The translations under genes were made by a program, and so were the position numbers. Positions 15,708 through 24,967 of a DNA stretch of 64,000 nt are shown here, piece after piece. A model generated the notes under the pieces. The model saw only the letters and a list, made by a program, of their open reading frames with translations. It was not told the DNA's origin and made no database searches. How positions within the stretch are numbered: the first letter of the stretch is position 1; the number at the start of each line of letters is the position of its first letter. The DNA comes from Herbaspirillum sp. SJZ106 (GTDB taxonomy: Bacteria > Pseudomonadota > Gammaproteobacteria > Burkholderiales > Burkholderiaceae_D), in the NCBI RefSeq assembly GCF_006715495.1, contig NZ_VFNI01000004.1:253013-317012 (forward strand). Reading direction: 5' to 3'.

Positions 15708-17972
15708 CTAGCCCCGCTCACGCAGGATGCGGGCCACGCTGTCGATCTTGCGGATGCCGCGCATGGTGCGCGCCAGATGCACGCGATCTTCGACCTGGAT
15801 GGTGAAGCGCAGGTATTTCATCGAGGCGCCGCCATCGTCGTCCATGCTGACCGACACGATGTTGGCGTCCGATTCCCCGATTTCGGCGGCGATGCGCGCG
15901 AGCGTGCCGCGCCGGTTATGGATCAGGATGGTGATGCGGCAATCGAAGCGGCGGTTGAGGTCATGGCCCCAGACCAGCTCGATCCAGCGATCGGGTTCCT
16001 TCTCGTGCAGGCGCTTGGCGGTCTCGCATTCCTGCGTATGGACGATCAATGTCTGGTCGGCCTTGAGATAGCCGGTCAGGCGGTCGCCCGGGATCGGCAT
16101 GCAACAGGGGGAGAGCTGGGCCGAGGCGCCTTCGCTGCCGGTGATGACCACCGGATCGGGTTTGTTGGGCAGCATCTGGCCTTCGGGGTCGAGCTGCGGA
16201 ACGTTGGTGCCGGCATCCATCATGCCCATGATATGGCGCGCCACCAGCGGCGCCATGCGGGTGCCGATGCCGATTTCGGCATACAGGTCATCCATGGTCT
16301 TGGCGCTGGACTCGTTGAGCAGCCGTTCGACGATATGCGTCGGCAGTTCGGGATCGATGCCCAGCGTGTGCAGGGCGTTGCCCAGCAGGCGGCGTCCGAC
16401 CGACTGCGATTCAGCCATGTTGGCGGTGCGCAGGCGATGGCGGATGGCCGAGCGCGCCTTGCCGGTACGGACGTAGCCGAGCCAGTTCGGGCTGGGGCGC
16501 GAAGTCGGCGAAGTGATGACCTCGACGATGTCGCCGTTATGCAGCTCGGTGCGCAACGGGGCCGGTTCGTGGTTGATGATGACCGACGTGGTCTGGTCGC
16601 CGATGTCGGTGTGGATGCTGTAGGCGAAATCCAGCGCCGTGGCGCCGCGCGGCAGCGCGATGATCTTGGATTTGGGCGTGAAGACGTAGACCGAATCCGG
16701 GAACAGGTCGACCTTGACGTGCTCCAGGAACTCGGCCGAATCGCCGGTCTGCTTCTGGATATCCAGGAGCGATTGCAGCCAGGCATGGGTGCGCTGCTGC
16801 AGGTCGGTCAGGCTGCCTTCGTCGTCCTTGTACAGCCAGTGCGCGGCCACGCCCGACTCGGCCACGCGGTGCATTTCCCTGGTGCGGATCTGGAACTCGA
16901 CGGGCGTGCCGTAGGGGCCGATCAGCGTGGTGTGTAGCGACTGGTAGCCGTTGAGCTTGGGAATGGCGATGTAGTCCTTGAACTTGCCCGGCATCGGCTT
17001 GAACAGCGAATGCAGGGTGCCCAGCGCCACGTAGCAGTTGGCGAAGCTGTCCACCACCACGCGAAAGCCATACACGTCCAGCACCTGGGAAAACGACAGG
17101 TGCTTGTTGCGCATCTTGCGGTAGATGCCGTACAGGGTCTTTTCGCGGCCGTCGACCTGGGCCGGGATGCCGGCGGCGATCAGCGTGCTGGTGACCGATT
17201 CCATGATCTTGGTCACGACTTCGCGGCGGTTGCCGCGCGCGGCTTTGACCGCCTTGTGCAGGGTGCGGTGGCGCAGCGGATACAGGTGGGCGAACGACAG
17301 TTCCTGCAGTTCGCGATAGATGTTGTTCAGGCCCAGGCGGTGCGCGATGGGCACGTAGACTTCCATGGTTTCGCGCGAGATGCGGCGCTTCTTCTCGGGC
17401 GGCATCGAACCCAGCGTGCGCATGTTGTGCAGGCGGTCGGCCAGCTTGACCAGGATCACGCGCACGTCGCGCGCCATGGCCAGCAACATCTTGCGGAAGT
17501 TTTCCGCCTGCGCTTCGACCTGGCTTTGGAATTCGATCTTGTCCAGCTTGGACAGGCCGTCCACCAGCGAGGCCACCGGCGCGCCGAAGCGTTCGATCAG
17601 TTCTTCCTTCTTGACGCCCTGGTCTTCCATGACGTCGTGCAGGAAGGCCGCCATCATGGCCTGCGCATCGAGCTTCCACTCTGCGCAGATTTCGGCCACC
17701 GCCAGCGGATGCGAGATATAAGGCTCGCCCGACTTGCGCATCTGGCCCAGGTGCATCTCATCGGCAAAGCGATAGGCTTCCTTGACCTTCTTCAATTCGG
17801 AAGGCGTCAGGTACTCTTCGAGCTTGGGCGTGAGGTGGGCGAACGTCGCCACGCCGCTATGGGCGGCGGGGGGCGCTTCGTTCGGGGAATGCGAGCGGCC
17901 GGAACCGGCTGCTCGTTTAGTGCTGGTGCTGGGAGTTGCTGATAACGTGGATTCGGTGGGGGTGAGGCTCAT
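15708..17972 (-). CDS. spoT: Bifunctional (p)ppGpp synthetase/hydrolase SpoT
   Basis: A 754-residue RelA/SpoT homologue with the full domain set. The HD hydrolase (HLGQMRKSGEPYISHPLAVA and FLHDVMED, residues 75-130) is followed by the synthetase domain (YGFRVVVDSFANCYVALG to VEFQIRT, 265-370), a TGS domain (VYVFTPKSKIIALPRGATALDF, cited in part, about 430) and a C-terminal ACT domain (LARIAAEIGESDANIVSVSMDD). The intact HD motif shows it can degrade (p)ppGpp, so it is the SpoT/Rel type rather than RelA. The alternative symbol rel could be used. It lies downstream of gmk-rpoZ on the minus strand, the common betaproteobacterial operon. Confidence 0.95.
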   Translation of the reverse strand: MSLTPTESTLSATPSTSTKRAAGSGRSHSPNEAPPAAHSGVATFAHLTPKLEEYLTPSELKKVKEAYRFADEMHLGQMRKSGEPYISHPLAVAEICAEWKLDAQAMMAAFLHDVMEDQGVKKEELIERFGAPVASLVDGLSKLDKIEFQSQVEAQAENFRKMLLAMARDVRVILVKLADRLHNMRTLGSMPPEKKRRISRETMEVYVPIAHRLGLNNIYRELQELSFAHLYPLRHRTLHKAVKAARGNRREVVTKIMESVTSTLIAAGIPAQVDGREKTLYGIYRKMRNKHLSFSQVLDVYGFRVVVDSFANCYVALGTLHSLFKPMPGKFKDYIAIPKLNGYQSLHTTLIGPYGTPVEFQIRTREMHRVAESGVAAHWLYKDDEGSLTDLQQRTHAWLQSLLDIQKQTGDSAEFLEHVKVDLFPDSVYVFTPKSKIIALPRGATALDFAYSIHTDIGDQTTSVIINHEPAPLRTELHNGDIVEVITSPTSRPSPNWLGYVRTGKARSAIRHRLRTANMAESQSVGRRLLGNALHTLGIDPELPTHIVERLLNESSAKTMDDLYAEIGIGTRMAPLVARHIMGMMDAGTNVPQLDPEGQMLPNKPDPVVITGSEGASAQLSPCCMPIPGDRLTGYLKADQTLIVHTQECETAKRLHEKEPDRWIELVWGHDLNRRFDCRITILIHNRRGTLARIAAEIGESDANIVSVSMDDDGGASMKYLRFTIQVEDRVHLARTMRGIRKIDSVARILRERG

Positions 17973-18007
17973 GCTTTACCGTTATCAGCTTCATGGACGG
18001 ACAAGGA

Positions 18008-18211
18008 TCAGGCCGGAACCTTTTTCAGCATTTCCAGGCCGACCTTGCCGGCGGCGATTTCGCGCAGCGCGGTGACGGTCGGCTTGTCCTTGGCGTCAAC
18101 CTTGGGGGTATGGCCTTGCAGCAACTGGCGGGCGCGGTAGGTCGCGGCCAGGGTCAGTTGGAAACGGTTCGGGATTTGCTTGAGGCAATCTTCGATGGTG
18201 ATGCGGGCCAT
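18008..18211 (-). CDS. rpoZ: RNA polymerase omega subunit
   Basis: A 67-residue protein matching Rpo[21 protein letters not shown] at the start, then AATYRARQL and [18 protein letters not shown]. Omega assists assembly of RNA polymerase and links the enzyme to ppGpp. It lies 35 bp upstream of spoT and 84 bp downstream of gmk, all on the minus strand. The ribosome site is AGGAG-like before the ATG at 18,211. Confidence 0.96.
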   Translation of the reverse strand: MARITIEDCLKQIPNRFQLTLAATYRARQLLQGHTPKVDAKDKPTVTALREIAAGKVGLEMLKKVPA

Positions 18212-18295
18212 GTAAAACTCCTGTGTGACGGTCTTGCTTGGAATGGGTGGAATGTCCTGGCAGCGATGCCGGCGCCGGTTTGTTCGGGACGCCGT

Positions 18296-18934
18296 TCAGG
18301 TGGCGTGGATGCCTAGCTGGGTAAACAAATAAGCATTGCGGGCGGCTTGCTGCGGAAAACGGCAGCGGGCTGCTTGGACAATCGCCGTCAGCTCTGACAA
18401 AGCGACGGCAAACTCTTGATTGATAATAACATATTCGAACTCTGGAGAGTGCGCGATTTCGCCGCCGGCGGCCAGGATGCGGCGGGTGATGACATGCGGT
18501 TCGTCCTGGCCGCGCTTCTTGAGGCGCTCTTCCAGGGCCGCGATCGAGGGCGGCAGGATGAAGATGCCGATGGCGTTGCTGAACTGCTTCTTGACCTGCT
18601 GGGCGCCTTGCCAGTCGATTTCCAGCAGCACGTCGGTGCCGTTGGCGATCTGGTCGGCGATCATCAGGCGCGAAGTGCCGTAATAGTTGCCGTGGACTTC
18701 GGCCCATTCCAGGAATTCGCCTTCGGCCTGGCGCTTGAGGAAGTCTTCGGCATTGGTGAAATAGTATTCGCGGCCATGCTCCTCGCCCGGACGGGGCGCG
18801 CGGGTGGTGTAGGAAACCGACAGCTTGATGGCCGGTTCCTGCTTCAGCAGGGCGTTGACGAGGGTCGATTTGCCGGCGCCGGAGGGGGCGACCACCATGA
18901 ACAGGCTGCCGGAAGTAGGGGTTTTAGCTGGCAT
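18296..18934 (-). CDS. gmk: Guanylate kinase
   Basis: A 212-residue protein that phosphorylates GMP to GDP. It has the P-loop [17 protein letters not shown] near residue 15, the GMP-binding [21 protein letters not shown] and [16 protein letters not shown], and the lid-region arginines in [12 protein letters not shown]. Length and domain order are normal. It is first in the gmk-rpoZ-spoT set, which connects guanine nucleotide supply with ppGpp metabolism. Confidence 0.95.
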   Translation of the reverse strand: MPAKTPTSGSLFMVVAPSGAGKSTLVNALLKQEPAIKLSVSYTTRAPRPGEEHGREYYFTNAEDFLKRQAEGEFLEWAEVHGNYYGTSRLMIADQIANGTDVLLEIDWQGAQQVKKQFSNAIGIFILPPSIAALEERLKKRGQDEPHVITRRILAAGGEIAHSPEFEYVIINQEFAVALSELTAIVQAARCRFPQQAARNAYLFTQLGIHAT

Positions 18935-19012
18935 GTGATTCTCAGTGTTTTTTGTTGTGTCGGTCGGCGCCTGGCGCTGGCGCGGATACTCTGTTACCGG
19001 GTATCCGGCGAT

Positions 19013-19297
19013 TCAGGCCAATGCTTCGATAACGGCTTGCGGGTTGCGCTCTATCACGTTGAGCAACACCAGCGCAGGGCCGTGCGGGGTACGGTCGCCG
19101 CGCTCCCAGTGTCGCAGGGTCGCGGTGGAAAAGCCGAAGCGGGCGGCGAATTGTTCCTGGGTCATGCCCACCTTGGCGCGCACGGCCTTCACGTCGATTG
19201 CGCGGGGGCGATGTACGCGTACGTTCTGCTCGTCGCCCTTGGCGTGAACGATGGCTTCTTGCAGTCCTTGCCTGATGCTGTCGAATGCGCTGCTCAT
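19013..19297 (-). CDS. XRE-family antitoxin (HigA/NadS-like)
   Basis: A 94-residue DNA-binding protein with a helix-turn-helix at residues 42-72 (VRAKVGMTQEQFAARFGFS, then TLRHWERGDRTPHGPA). The ATG at 19,297 overlaps the stop of the toxin frame (ATGA), the usual toxin-first layout of RelE/HigB-type modules. It should bind the toxin and repress the shared promoter. The gene is intact although the toxin gene upstream is frameshifted. The ORF could be read from 19,480 but that extension is the toxin's 3' end in another frame. Confidence 0.8.
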   Translation of the reverse strand: MSSAFDSIRQGLQEAIVHAKGDEQNVRVHRPRAIDVKAVRAKVGMTQEQFAARFGFSTATLRHWERGDRTPHGPALVLLNVIERNPQAVIEALA

Positions 19298-19649
19298 GAT
19301 GTTGCCCTTCCTTTCCAGATATCCACCAGCACGTTCACCAGGCCAGCCAGTTCGTTGCGCTCGGCCTTGCTCAAGTTGGCTTTGTCGCCCTTGGCAAAGA
19401 GCGTCAGCAGGTATAGAGGCATGAGGTCGTCGTGGTAATAGTAGATGACTCGCGTGCCGCGCTCTTGCCTTGCGCGCCACGACGCCAGCGTAGCTTGCGC
19501 ACGCCGCCGGTGCTTTCCATGAGGTCGCCGGCCTTGGGATGTTGGGCCAGGTAGCTGATTAAATCCTGACGTTCTTGCGCACTCAGGAGCTTGTCGGCCA
19601 GGCGGATGTAGGTGGGCAGTTCGGCGATGCTGTGTGGAACTTCGTGCAT
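19294..19649 (-). pseudogene. RelE/HigB-type toxin gene with a -1 frameshift
   Basis: The 5' frame (from ATG 19,649) reads HSIAELPTYIRLADKLLSAQ ... STGGVRKLRWRRGAQGKS, then loses homology. The continuation GTRVIYYYHDDLMPLYLLTL ... KANLSKAERNELAGLV appears in another frame and runs to 19,294, overlapping the antitoxin start. Together they give one complete toxin of about 118 residues of the RelE/ParE superfamily. The break is at about 19,459-19,463, where a missing base in a GC-rich run (family consensus KSGGxRVIYYY) explains the shift. No typical slippery heptamer is present, so mutation or sequencing error is more likely than programmed frameshifting. Confidence 0.75.
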
Positions 19650-19714
19650 GATGTATTCTAATCCAATGGATTAGAGGCATCAAGAGGCGCCAAGGCGTTT
19701 TGCTGCCATTGCAC

Positions 19715-20614
19715 TTACTCCAGATTCTGCACTTGCTCGCGCATCTGGTCGATCAGCAGCTTCAATTCCATCGAGGCGTCGGCCAGTTCCTTCATGGCCG
19801 CCTTCGAACCGACGGTATTGGCTTCGCGATTGAGCTCCTGCATCATGAAATCCAGGCGCTTGCCGACCTGGCCGCCTTTTTTCAGGATATGGCGCGTCTC
19901 GGCCAGGTGGGCCGACAGGCGCGCCAGTTCTTCGGCGATGTCGATGCGGATGCCATACAGGGTGACTTCCTGGCGGATGCGCTCCAGCGATTCTTCGCGC
20001 GTGAGCAGCGGCGCCGATGCGCCGTTGGACTGCAATGCCAGGCCCAGCGCCTCGCTCATGCGCTCGGTCGCCTTTTGCTGGAATTGCTCGATCAGTTGCG
20101 GTACCAGCGGCGTGATGCGGGCCACGATGGCTTCCATCGCGTCGACGCGGGCCAGGATCACCGCCTGCAGCGCCGCGCCTTCGCGCGCGCGGGTGTCGAT
20201 GAAAGCCGCCAGCGTCTGCTGCATGGCGGCCAGGATGTCGGCCTGCAGGGTTTCCTGGCTGATTTCGGCTTCTTCCATGACGCCCGGCCAGCGCAGCAGC
20301 TCGTTGATCGACAGCGGCGCGGCGTCAGGGAACTGGGCGCGCAACTGGTCTTGCAGGATAGACAAGCTGCCTACCACGCCGGCATTGAGCGCCTGGGTGT
20401 TGCCGGTCGCCACCTTGCGGCCGAAGCTCAGCCGGCATTCCACCTTGCCGCGCACCAGGCGGCTCATGATGGCTTCGCGCAGCATCGGTTCGACCGCGCG
20501 CAGGTCGTCATTGATGCGGAACTGCAGGTCGAGGAAGCGCGAGTTGACGCTCTTGATTTCGACGGTGACCGTGCCGGCAGCGGTTTCACGGGTGGTGACG
20601 GCATAGCCGGTCAT
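19715..20614 (-). CDS. yicC: YicC-family endoribonuclease
   Basis: A 299-residue protein beginning MTGYAVTTRETAAGTVTVEI, the YicC signature, with the C-terminal DUF1732 part (LDFMMQELNREANTVGSKA). YicC proteins are RNases that act on small RNAs in E. coli. The ATG at 20,614 was chosen because the first 38 codons of the longer frame are non-homologous. It is divergent from rph, another RNase gene, and is often found next to gmk-rpoZ-spoT; the toxin-antitoxin pair sits between. Confidence 0.9.
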   Translation of the reverse strand: MTGYAVTTRETAAGTVTVEIKSVNSRFLDLQFRINDDLRAVEPMLREAIMSRLVRGKVECRLSFGRKVATGNTQALNAGVVGSLSILQDQLRAQFPDAAPLSINELLRWPGVMEEAEISQETLQADILAAMQQTLAAFIDTRAREGAALQAVILARVDAMEAIVARITPLVPQLIEQFQQKATERMSEALGLALQSNGASAPLLTREESLERIRQEVTLYGIRIDIAEELARLSAHLAETRHILKKGGQVGKRLDFMMQELNREANTVGSKAAMKELADASMELKLLIDQMREQVQNLE

Positions 20615-20916
20615 GCTGTAGATGGTCAAATTCTGGCTCCGGTGTGTTTGCCCTTGCCGCAGTCGGCGGCGGCCGTGCGTTGGCGGGTGATGGTGATGAG
20701 CGGCGATGCCGCGCAGGCGGCCCGCCATCCTTTACAATGCCGGTTTTGCAAAATGCGGTTGCGGCGGTTGCTGTTGCCGCGCCGGCGGACCGGGCGGCAT
20801 CGCCTCATCGGATCCCGCATTTTAAAGAAGATTGGCAGCCCAGCGCTATCAAAACATCGACATTGGCGGTTTTACGATTGCCGCCATCCCTCCGGTAGAC
20901 AAGACAAGGACCGAGC
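20615..20916. promoter_or_regulatory. Divergent yicC/rph intergenic region
   Basis: 302 bases between the two divergent genes, without a credible coding frame. It should carry both promoters. It contains a small palindrome-like stretch TTTTGCAAAATGCGG near 20,744. No conserved RNA element was recognised. Confidence 0.4.
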
Positions 20917-21645
<729 letters not shown>

Positions 21646-21787
21646 TTGCCGGCTATCCTGCGATGGCGCGTGAATCGTTTTACAATGCGCACATCGCATA
21701 AGAACCTGTTAACGCCATGTTGCACCGACGACATGGCGTTTTTCATTGCACCGGCGCAATGCCATGCCAATACCACCCAATCAAAGT

Positions 21788-22378
21788 ATGAATACCAAGC
21801 AAAAGATCGTGATGGCGTCGAACAACGCCGGCAAGCTCAAGGAGTTCGCCAGCCTGCTGGGCGACATCGGTTTCGACGTGCGCGCGCAGGGCGAATTCGA
21901 CGTGCCGGAAGCGGAAGAGCCGTTCGGCACCTTTGTCGAGAATGCGCTCGCCAAGGCCCGCCACGCGGCCCGCCTGACCGGCCTGCCGGCGCTGGCCGAC
22001 GATTCCGGCGTATGCGTCAACGCCCTGGGCGGCGCCCCCGGCGTGTATTCGGCGCGCTATGCGGGCGAGCCGAAATCGGACGCCGCCAATAACGCCAAGC
22101 TGGTCAAGGATCTGGCCGCGCATGCCGACAAGTCGGCTTATTATTATTGCGTGCTGGTCTATGTGCGCCACGCCGACGATCCCCAGCCAGTGATCGCCGA
22201 TGGCGTATGGAAGGGCGAAATCGTGGCCGACGCGCGCGGCGAGGGCGGTTTCGGTTACGACCCGTATTTCCTGTTGCCGCAATTGGGCAAGACCGCCGCG
22301 CAATTGAGCGCGGCCGAGAAGAACGCCGTCTCCCACCGGGGGCAGGCATTGCGTGCATTGGTAGAGAAGCTGAAATGA
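21788..22378 (+). CDS. rdgB: dITP/XTP pyrophosphatase (RdgB/HAM1)
   Basis: A 196-residue nucleotide-pool cleaner that hydrolyses dITP, ITP and XTP. It begins KIVMASNNAGKLKEFASLL, the substrate-binding signature, and has LADDSGVCVNALGGAPGVYS (catalytic aspartate) and GGFGYDPYFLLP. The start at ATG 21,788 follows the family; the upstream in-frame ATG at 21,746 would add 14 residues. Its stop overlaps the hemW start (ATGA). Confidence 0.94.
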   Translation: MNTKQKIVMASNNAGKLKEFASLLGDIGFDVRAQGEFDVPEAEEPFGTFVENALAKARHAARLTGLPALADDSGVCVNALGGAPGVYSARYAGEPKSDAANNAKLVKDLAAHADKSAYYYCVLVYVRHADDPQPVIADGVWKGEIVADARGEGGFGYDPYFLLPQLGKTAAQLSAAEKNAVSHRGQALRALVEKLK

Positions 22379-23619
22379 TCCCGATCAAACCGGTTGCCGC
22401 CAAGCTACCCGCCGGGCCGGCGCAGGGCGGCCCGGCCCAGGCCGCGCTGGCGTTCCTGAAGCCGGGCAGCCTGCAGCTGACGGCTTTGCCGCCGCTGTCG
22501 CTGTATGTGCACTTTCCGTGGTGCGTGCGCAAATGCCCGTATTGCGACTTCAATTCGCATGAAGTGAAGGGCAGTTTCCCGGAGCAGGAATACCTGGACG
22601 CCTTGCGCACCGATCTCGAAATGGCGCTGCCGCTGATCTGGGGCCGCAAGATCGCCACCATCTTCATCGGCGGCGGCACGCCCAGCCTGTTGTCGGCGGC
22701 CGGACTGGATCGTCTGCTGTCGGATGTGCGCACCTTGTTGCCGTTCGACAGCGACATCGAGATCACGATGGAAGCCAATCCCGGCACCTTCGAAGCCGAG
22801 AAATTCCGCGCCTACCGCGCCAGCGGCATCAATCGCCTGTCGATCGGCATCCAGAGTTTCAATGCCGGCCATCTGGCGGCGCTGGGCCGTATCCACGACG
22901 GCGCGCAGGCCTTGAAGGCGGTGGAGATTGCGCACGCCAACTTCGATAACTTCAACCTCGACCTGATGTACGCCTTGCCGTCGCAGACGCTGGCCGAAGC
23001 CCGCGCCGATGTCGAGACCGCGCTCGCCTTCGCGCCGCCGCACCTGTCGCTGTACCACCTGACGCTGGAGCCGAATACGCTGTTCGCCAAGTTCCCGCCG
23101 GCGGTGCCGGACGACGACGCCAGCGCCGACATGCAAGACATGATCGCGCAACTGACCTCGGCGGCCGGTTATGCCAACTACGAGGTATCGGCCTATGCCC
23201 AGCCCAAGCGGCGCGCCAGGCACAATCTCAATTACTGGCAATTCGGCGATTACCTGGGCATCGGCGCCGGCGCCCATTCGAAATTGTCCTTCCCGCACCG
23301 CATCGTGCGCCAGGCGCGCTACAAGCATCCCCAGACCTATCTGGAACAGATCCGCGCCGGCGCGCCGATCCAGGAAGAAGCCGAGATCGGGCGCAACGCC
23401 CTGGGATTCGAATTCATGCTCAATGCGCTGCGCCTGACCGAAGGGTTTGCGCCGAACCTGTTTGCCGAACGCACCGGCATGGGCCTGAACCAGATCCAGC
23501 CGCAGCTGGACCTGGCCGAACAAAAAGGGATGTTGTATCGCGATCACGCCTTGATTCGCCCAACGGAACTGGGCCGGCGTTTTCTTAATGATTTGCAAGA
23601 AATTTTCCTGTCGGATTAA
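22375..23619 (+). CDS. hemW: Radical SAM protein HemW (heme chaperone)
   Basis: A 414-residue protein starting at an ATG that overlaps the rdgB stop. The radical SAM cluster motif CVRKCPYC lies at about C50-C54-C57, followed by the SAM-binding FIGGGTPSLLS. The C-terminal HemN-type domain is present. HemW proteins resemble coproporphyrinogen oxidase HemN but lack the N-terminal extension needed for that reaction and act as heme chaperones. The first 40 residues are a poorly conserved proline/alanine-rich leader. The rph-rdgB-hemW order is common in Burkholderiales. Confidence 0.9.
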   Translation: MIPIKPVAAKLPAGPAQGGPAQAALAFLKPGSLQLTALPPLSLYVHFPWCVRKCPYCDFNSHEVKGSFPEQEYLDALRTDLEMALPLIWGRKIATIFIGGGTPSLLSAAGLDRLLSDVRTLLPFDSDIEITMEANPGTFEAEKFRAYRASGINRLSIGIQSFNAGHLAALGRIHDGAQALKAVEIAHANFDNFNLDLMYALPSQTLAEARADVETALAFAPPHLSLYHLTLEPNTLFAKFPPAVPDDDASADMQDMIAQLTSAAGYANYEVSAYAQPKRRARHNLNYWQFGDYLGIGAGAHSKLSFPHRIVRQARYKHPQTYLEQIRAGAPIQEEAEIGRNALGFEFMLNALRLTEGFAPNLFAERTGMGLNQIQPQLDLAEQKGMLYRDHALIRPTELGRRFLNDLQEIFLSD

Positions 23620-23763
23620 AGCTTGCTTGCAAGGCTATTTTTATCAGGTATATTTGAGAAAGTTTGAATTTCATTAAGAATTCTGTTGGGAAACTTTTAA
23701 GGGTTTTTCATCATGGATGAGTGCCCCAAACAATAAGAAGAGGGGCGCCAACGATAAAAGAAT

Positions 23764-24963
23764 ATGGCTGTCCAGGATAAAAGCGTCTCTTTTCCTCTCG
23801 TGTTTTTACAGCCTGTAGCCGACGTTCATCACGTATGGACTGCGCTGTCTCTGCACATCTCACCCATTGACGAGGATGGCAGTGCGCTGCTGTCCCGTCT
23901 ATTCAACGAGTTCAAGCTGCATGATGCGCTGGGCGGGCTGGCATGCATCATCCCGGTCCGGGATCCTGCGGTATTCGCGCCCGAGTTCGCCCATCCCATT
24001 CCCCAGGGGCAGATTGCCTTGCGCGTACCGGTCGAGCATTGCGTCGATCCCGGCAAGATCGATGCTTTGGACTGGCTTTACAGCCGCGGCTTTTCGATCA
24101 TCGCCGATGGCTTGCCCGCGCAGGGCGCGGCCATGTTTCCTTTTGTCGAGTCGCTCGCGCTTGACGCCAGCGTAGGCCGCTTGCCGGATGCGGCGCAATG
24201 GCTGCACCGCCTGCGCGGACCGCACCTGGCGGAAAACATCGGCGATGCGATCCAGTTCGATCGCTGCCGCACGGAAGGTTTTCGCTGGTTTGCCGGCGAC
24301 TATGCGCTGCATCCCGACAGCCGCCTCTCGCAAAAGAATTCGATCTCCCGCGCACGCCTTTTGAAGCTGCTGGGGCTGGTCGCGCGCGATGCCGATGCGG
24401 GCGAACTGGAGTCGCTGCTCAAGCAGGATCCCGCGTTGTCCTACCAGCTCTTCAAGCTGGTCAGCTCGGCCGCTTTCGGCTTTTCGGCGCACATCACCAA
24501 TTTCACCCAGGCCATCAACCTGCTGGGGCGGCGCCAGTTGCAGCGCTGGCTGCAACTGCTGCTGTATGCGCGCTTCCCGGGCGACGAGTCGGCCAATCCC
24601 CTGTTGCCGCGCGCGGCAGCGCGCGCGGCGATGATGGAGTCGATGGCGCAGCGGGTCGATTGCACCCGCGAGGAGCTCGACCGCGCCTTCATCACCGGCA
24701 TGTTTTCGCTGCTCGACATCCTGCTGGGCATGCCGTTGCAAGACATCATCGAGCCGCTCAAGCTGCCGGCGGATATCGTCAATGCGCTGACCGCCCGCAC
24801 CGGGAGGCTGGGCAAGCTGCTCGATGTGGTGGAACGTTCCGAATACAGCCGCATTCCCCTGCGGCATGCCGACCTGGAGGCCGCCGGCCTCGACGCCAGG
24901 ATATATTGCGAATGCCTGCTGGAGGCCTTTGGCTGGGCAACCAGAGTCAGCACAGAGGCCTGA
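23764..24963 (+). CDS. EAL-like/HDOD domain signalling protein (YuxH type)
   Basis: A 399-residue protein. Residues 1-190 resemble a degenerate EAL domain: the EAL triad and catalytic acidic residues are missing (for example FLQPVADVHH at the start and GFSIIADGLP where a catalytic DDFG-type motif would lie). Residues 195-390 form an HDOD domain (LLKLLGLVARDADAGELESL, LSYQLFKLVSSAAFGF, FTQAINLLGRRQLQRWLQL). Such proteins bind or relay cyclic-di-GMP signals without hydrolysing it. Only 4 bp separate it from the GGDEF/EAL gene, so the two are likely co-expressed. The AT-rich 144 bases upstream should hold the promoter. Confidence 0.85.
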   Translation: MAVQDKSVSFPLVFLQPVADVHHVWTALSLHISPIDEDGSALLSRLFNEFKLHDALGGLACIIPVRDPAVFAPEFAHPIPQGQIALRVPVEHCVDPGKIDALDWLYSRGFSIIADGLPAQGAAMFPFVESLALDASVGRLPDAAQWLHRLRGPHLAENIGDAIQFDRCRTEGFRWFAGDYALHPDSRLSQKNSISRARLLKLLGLVARDADAGELESLLKQDPALSYQLFKLVSSAAFGFSAHITNFTQAINLLGRRQLQRWLQLLLYARFPGDESANPLLPRAAARAAMMESMAQRVDCTREELDRAFITGMFSLLDILLGMPLQDIIEPLKLPADIVNALTARTGRLGKLLDVVERSEYSRIPLRHADLEAAGLDARIYCECLLEAFGWATRVSTEA

Positions 24964-24967
24964 ATCG

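Noticed and set aside
19294-19649. Programmed ribosomal frameshift in the toxin gene
   Set aside because: No slippery heptamer or downstream pseudoknot is apparent at the junction; a one-base deletion is simpler.
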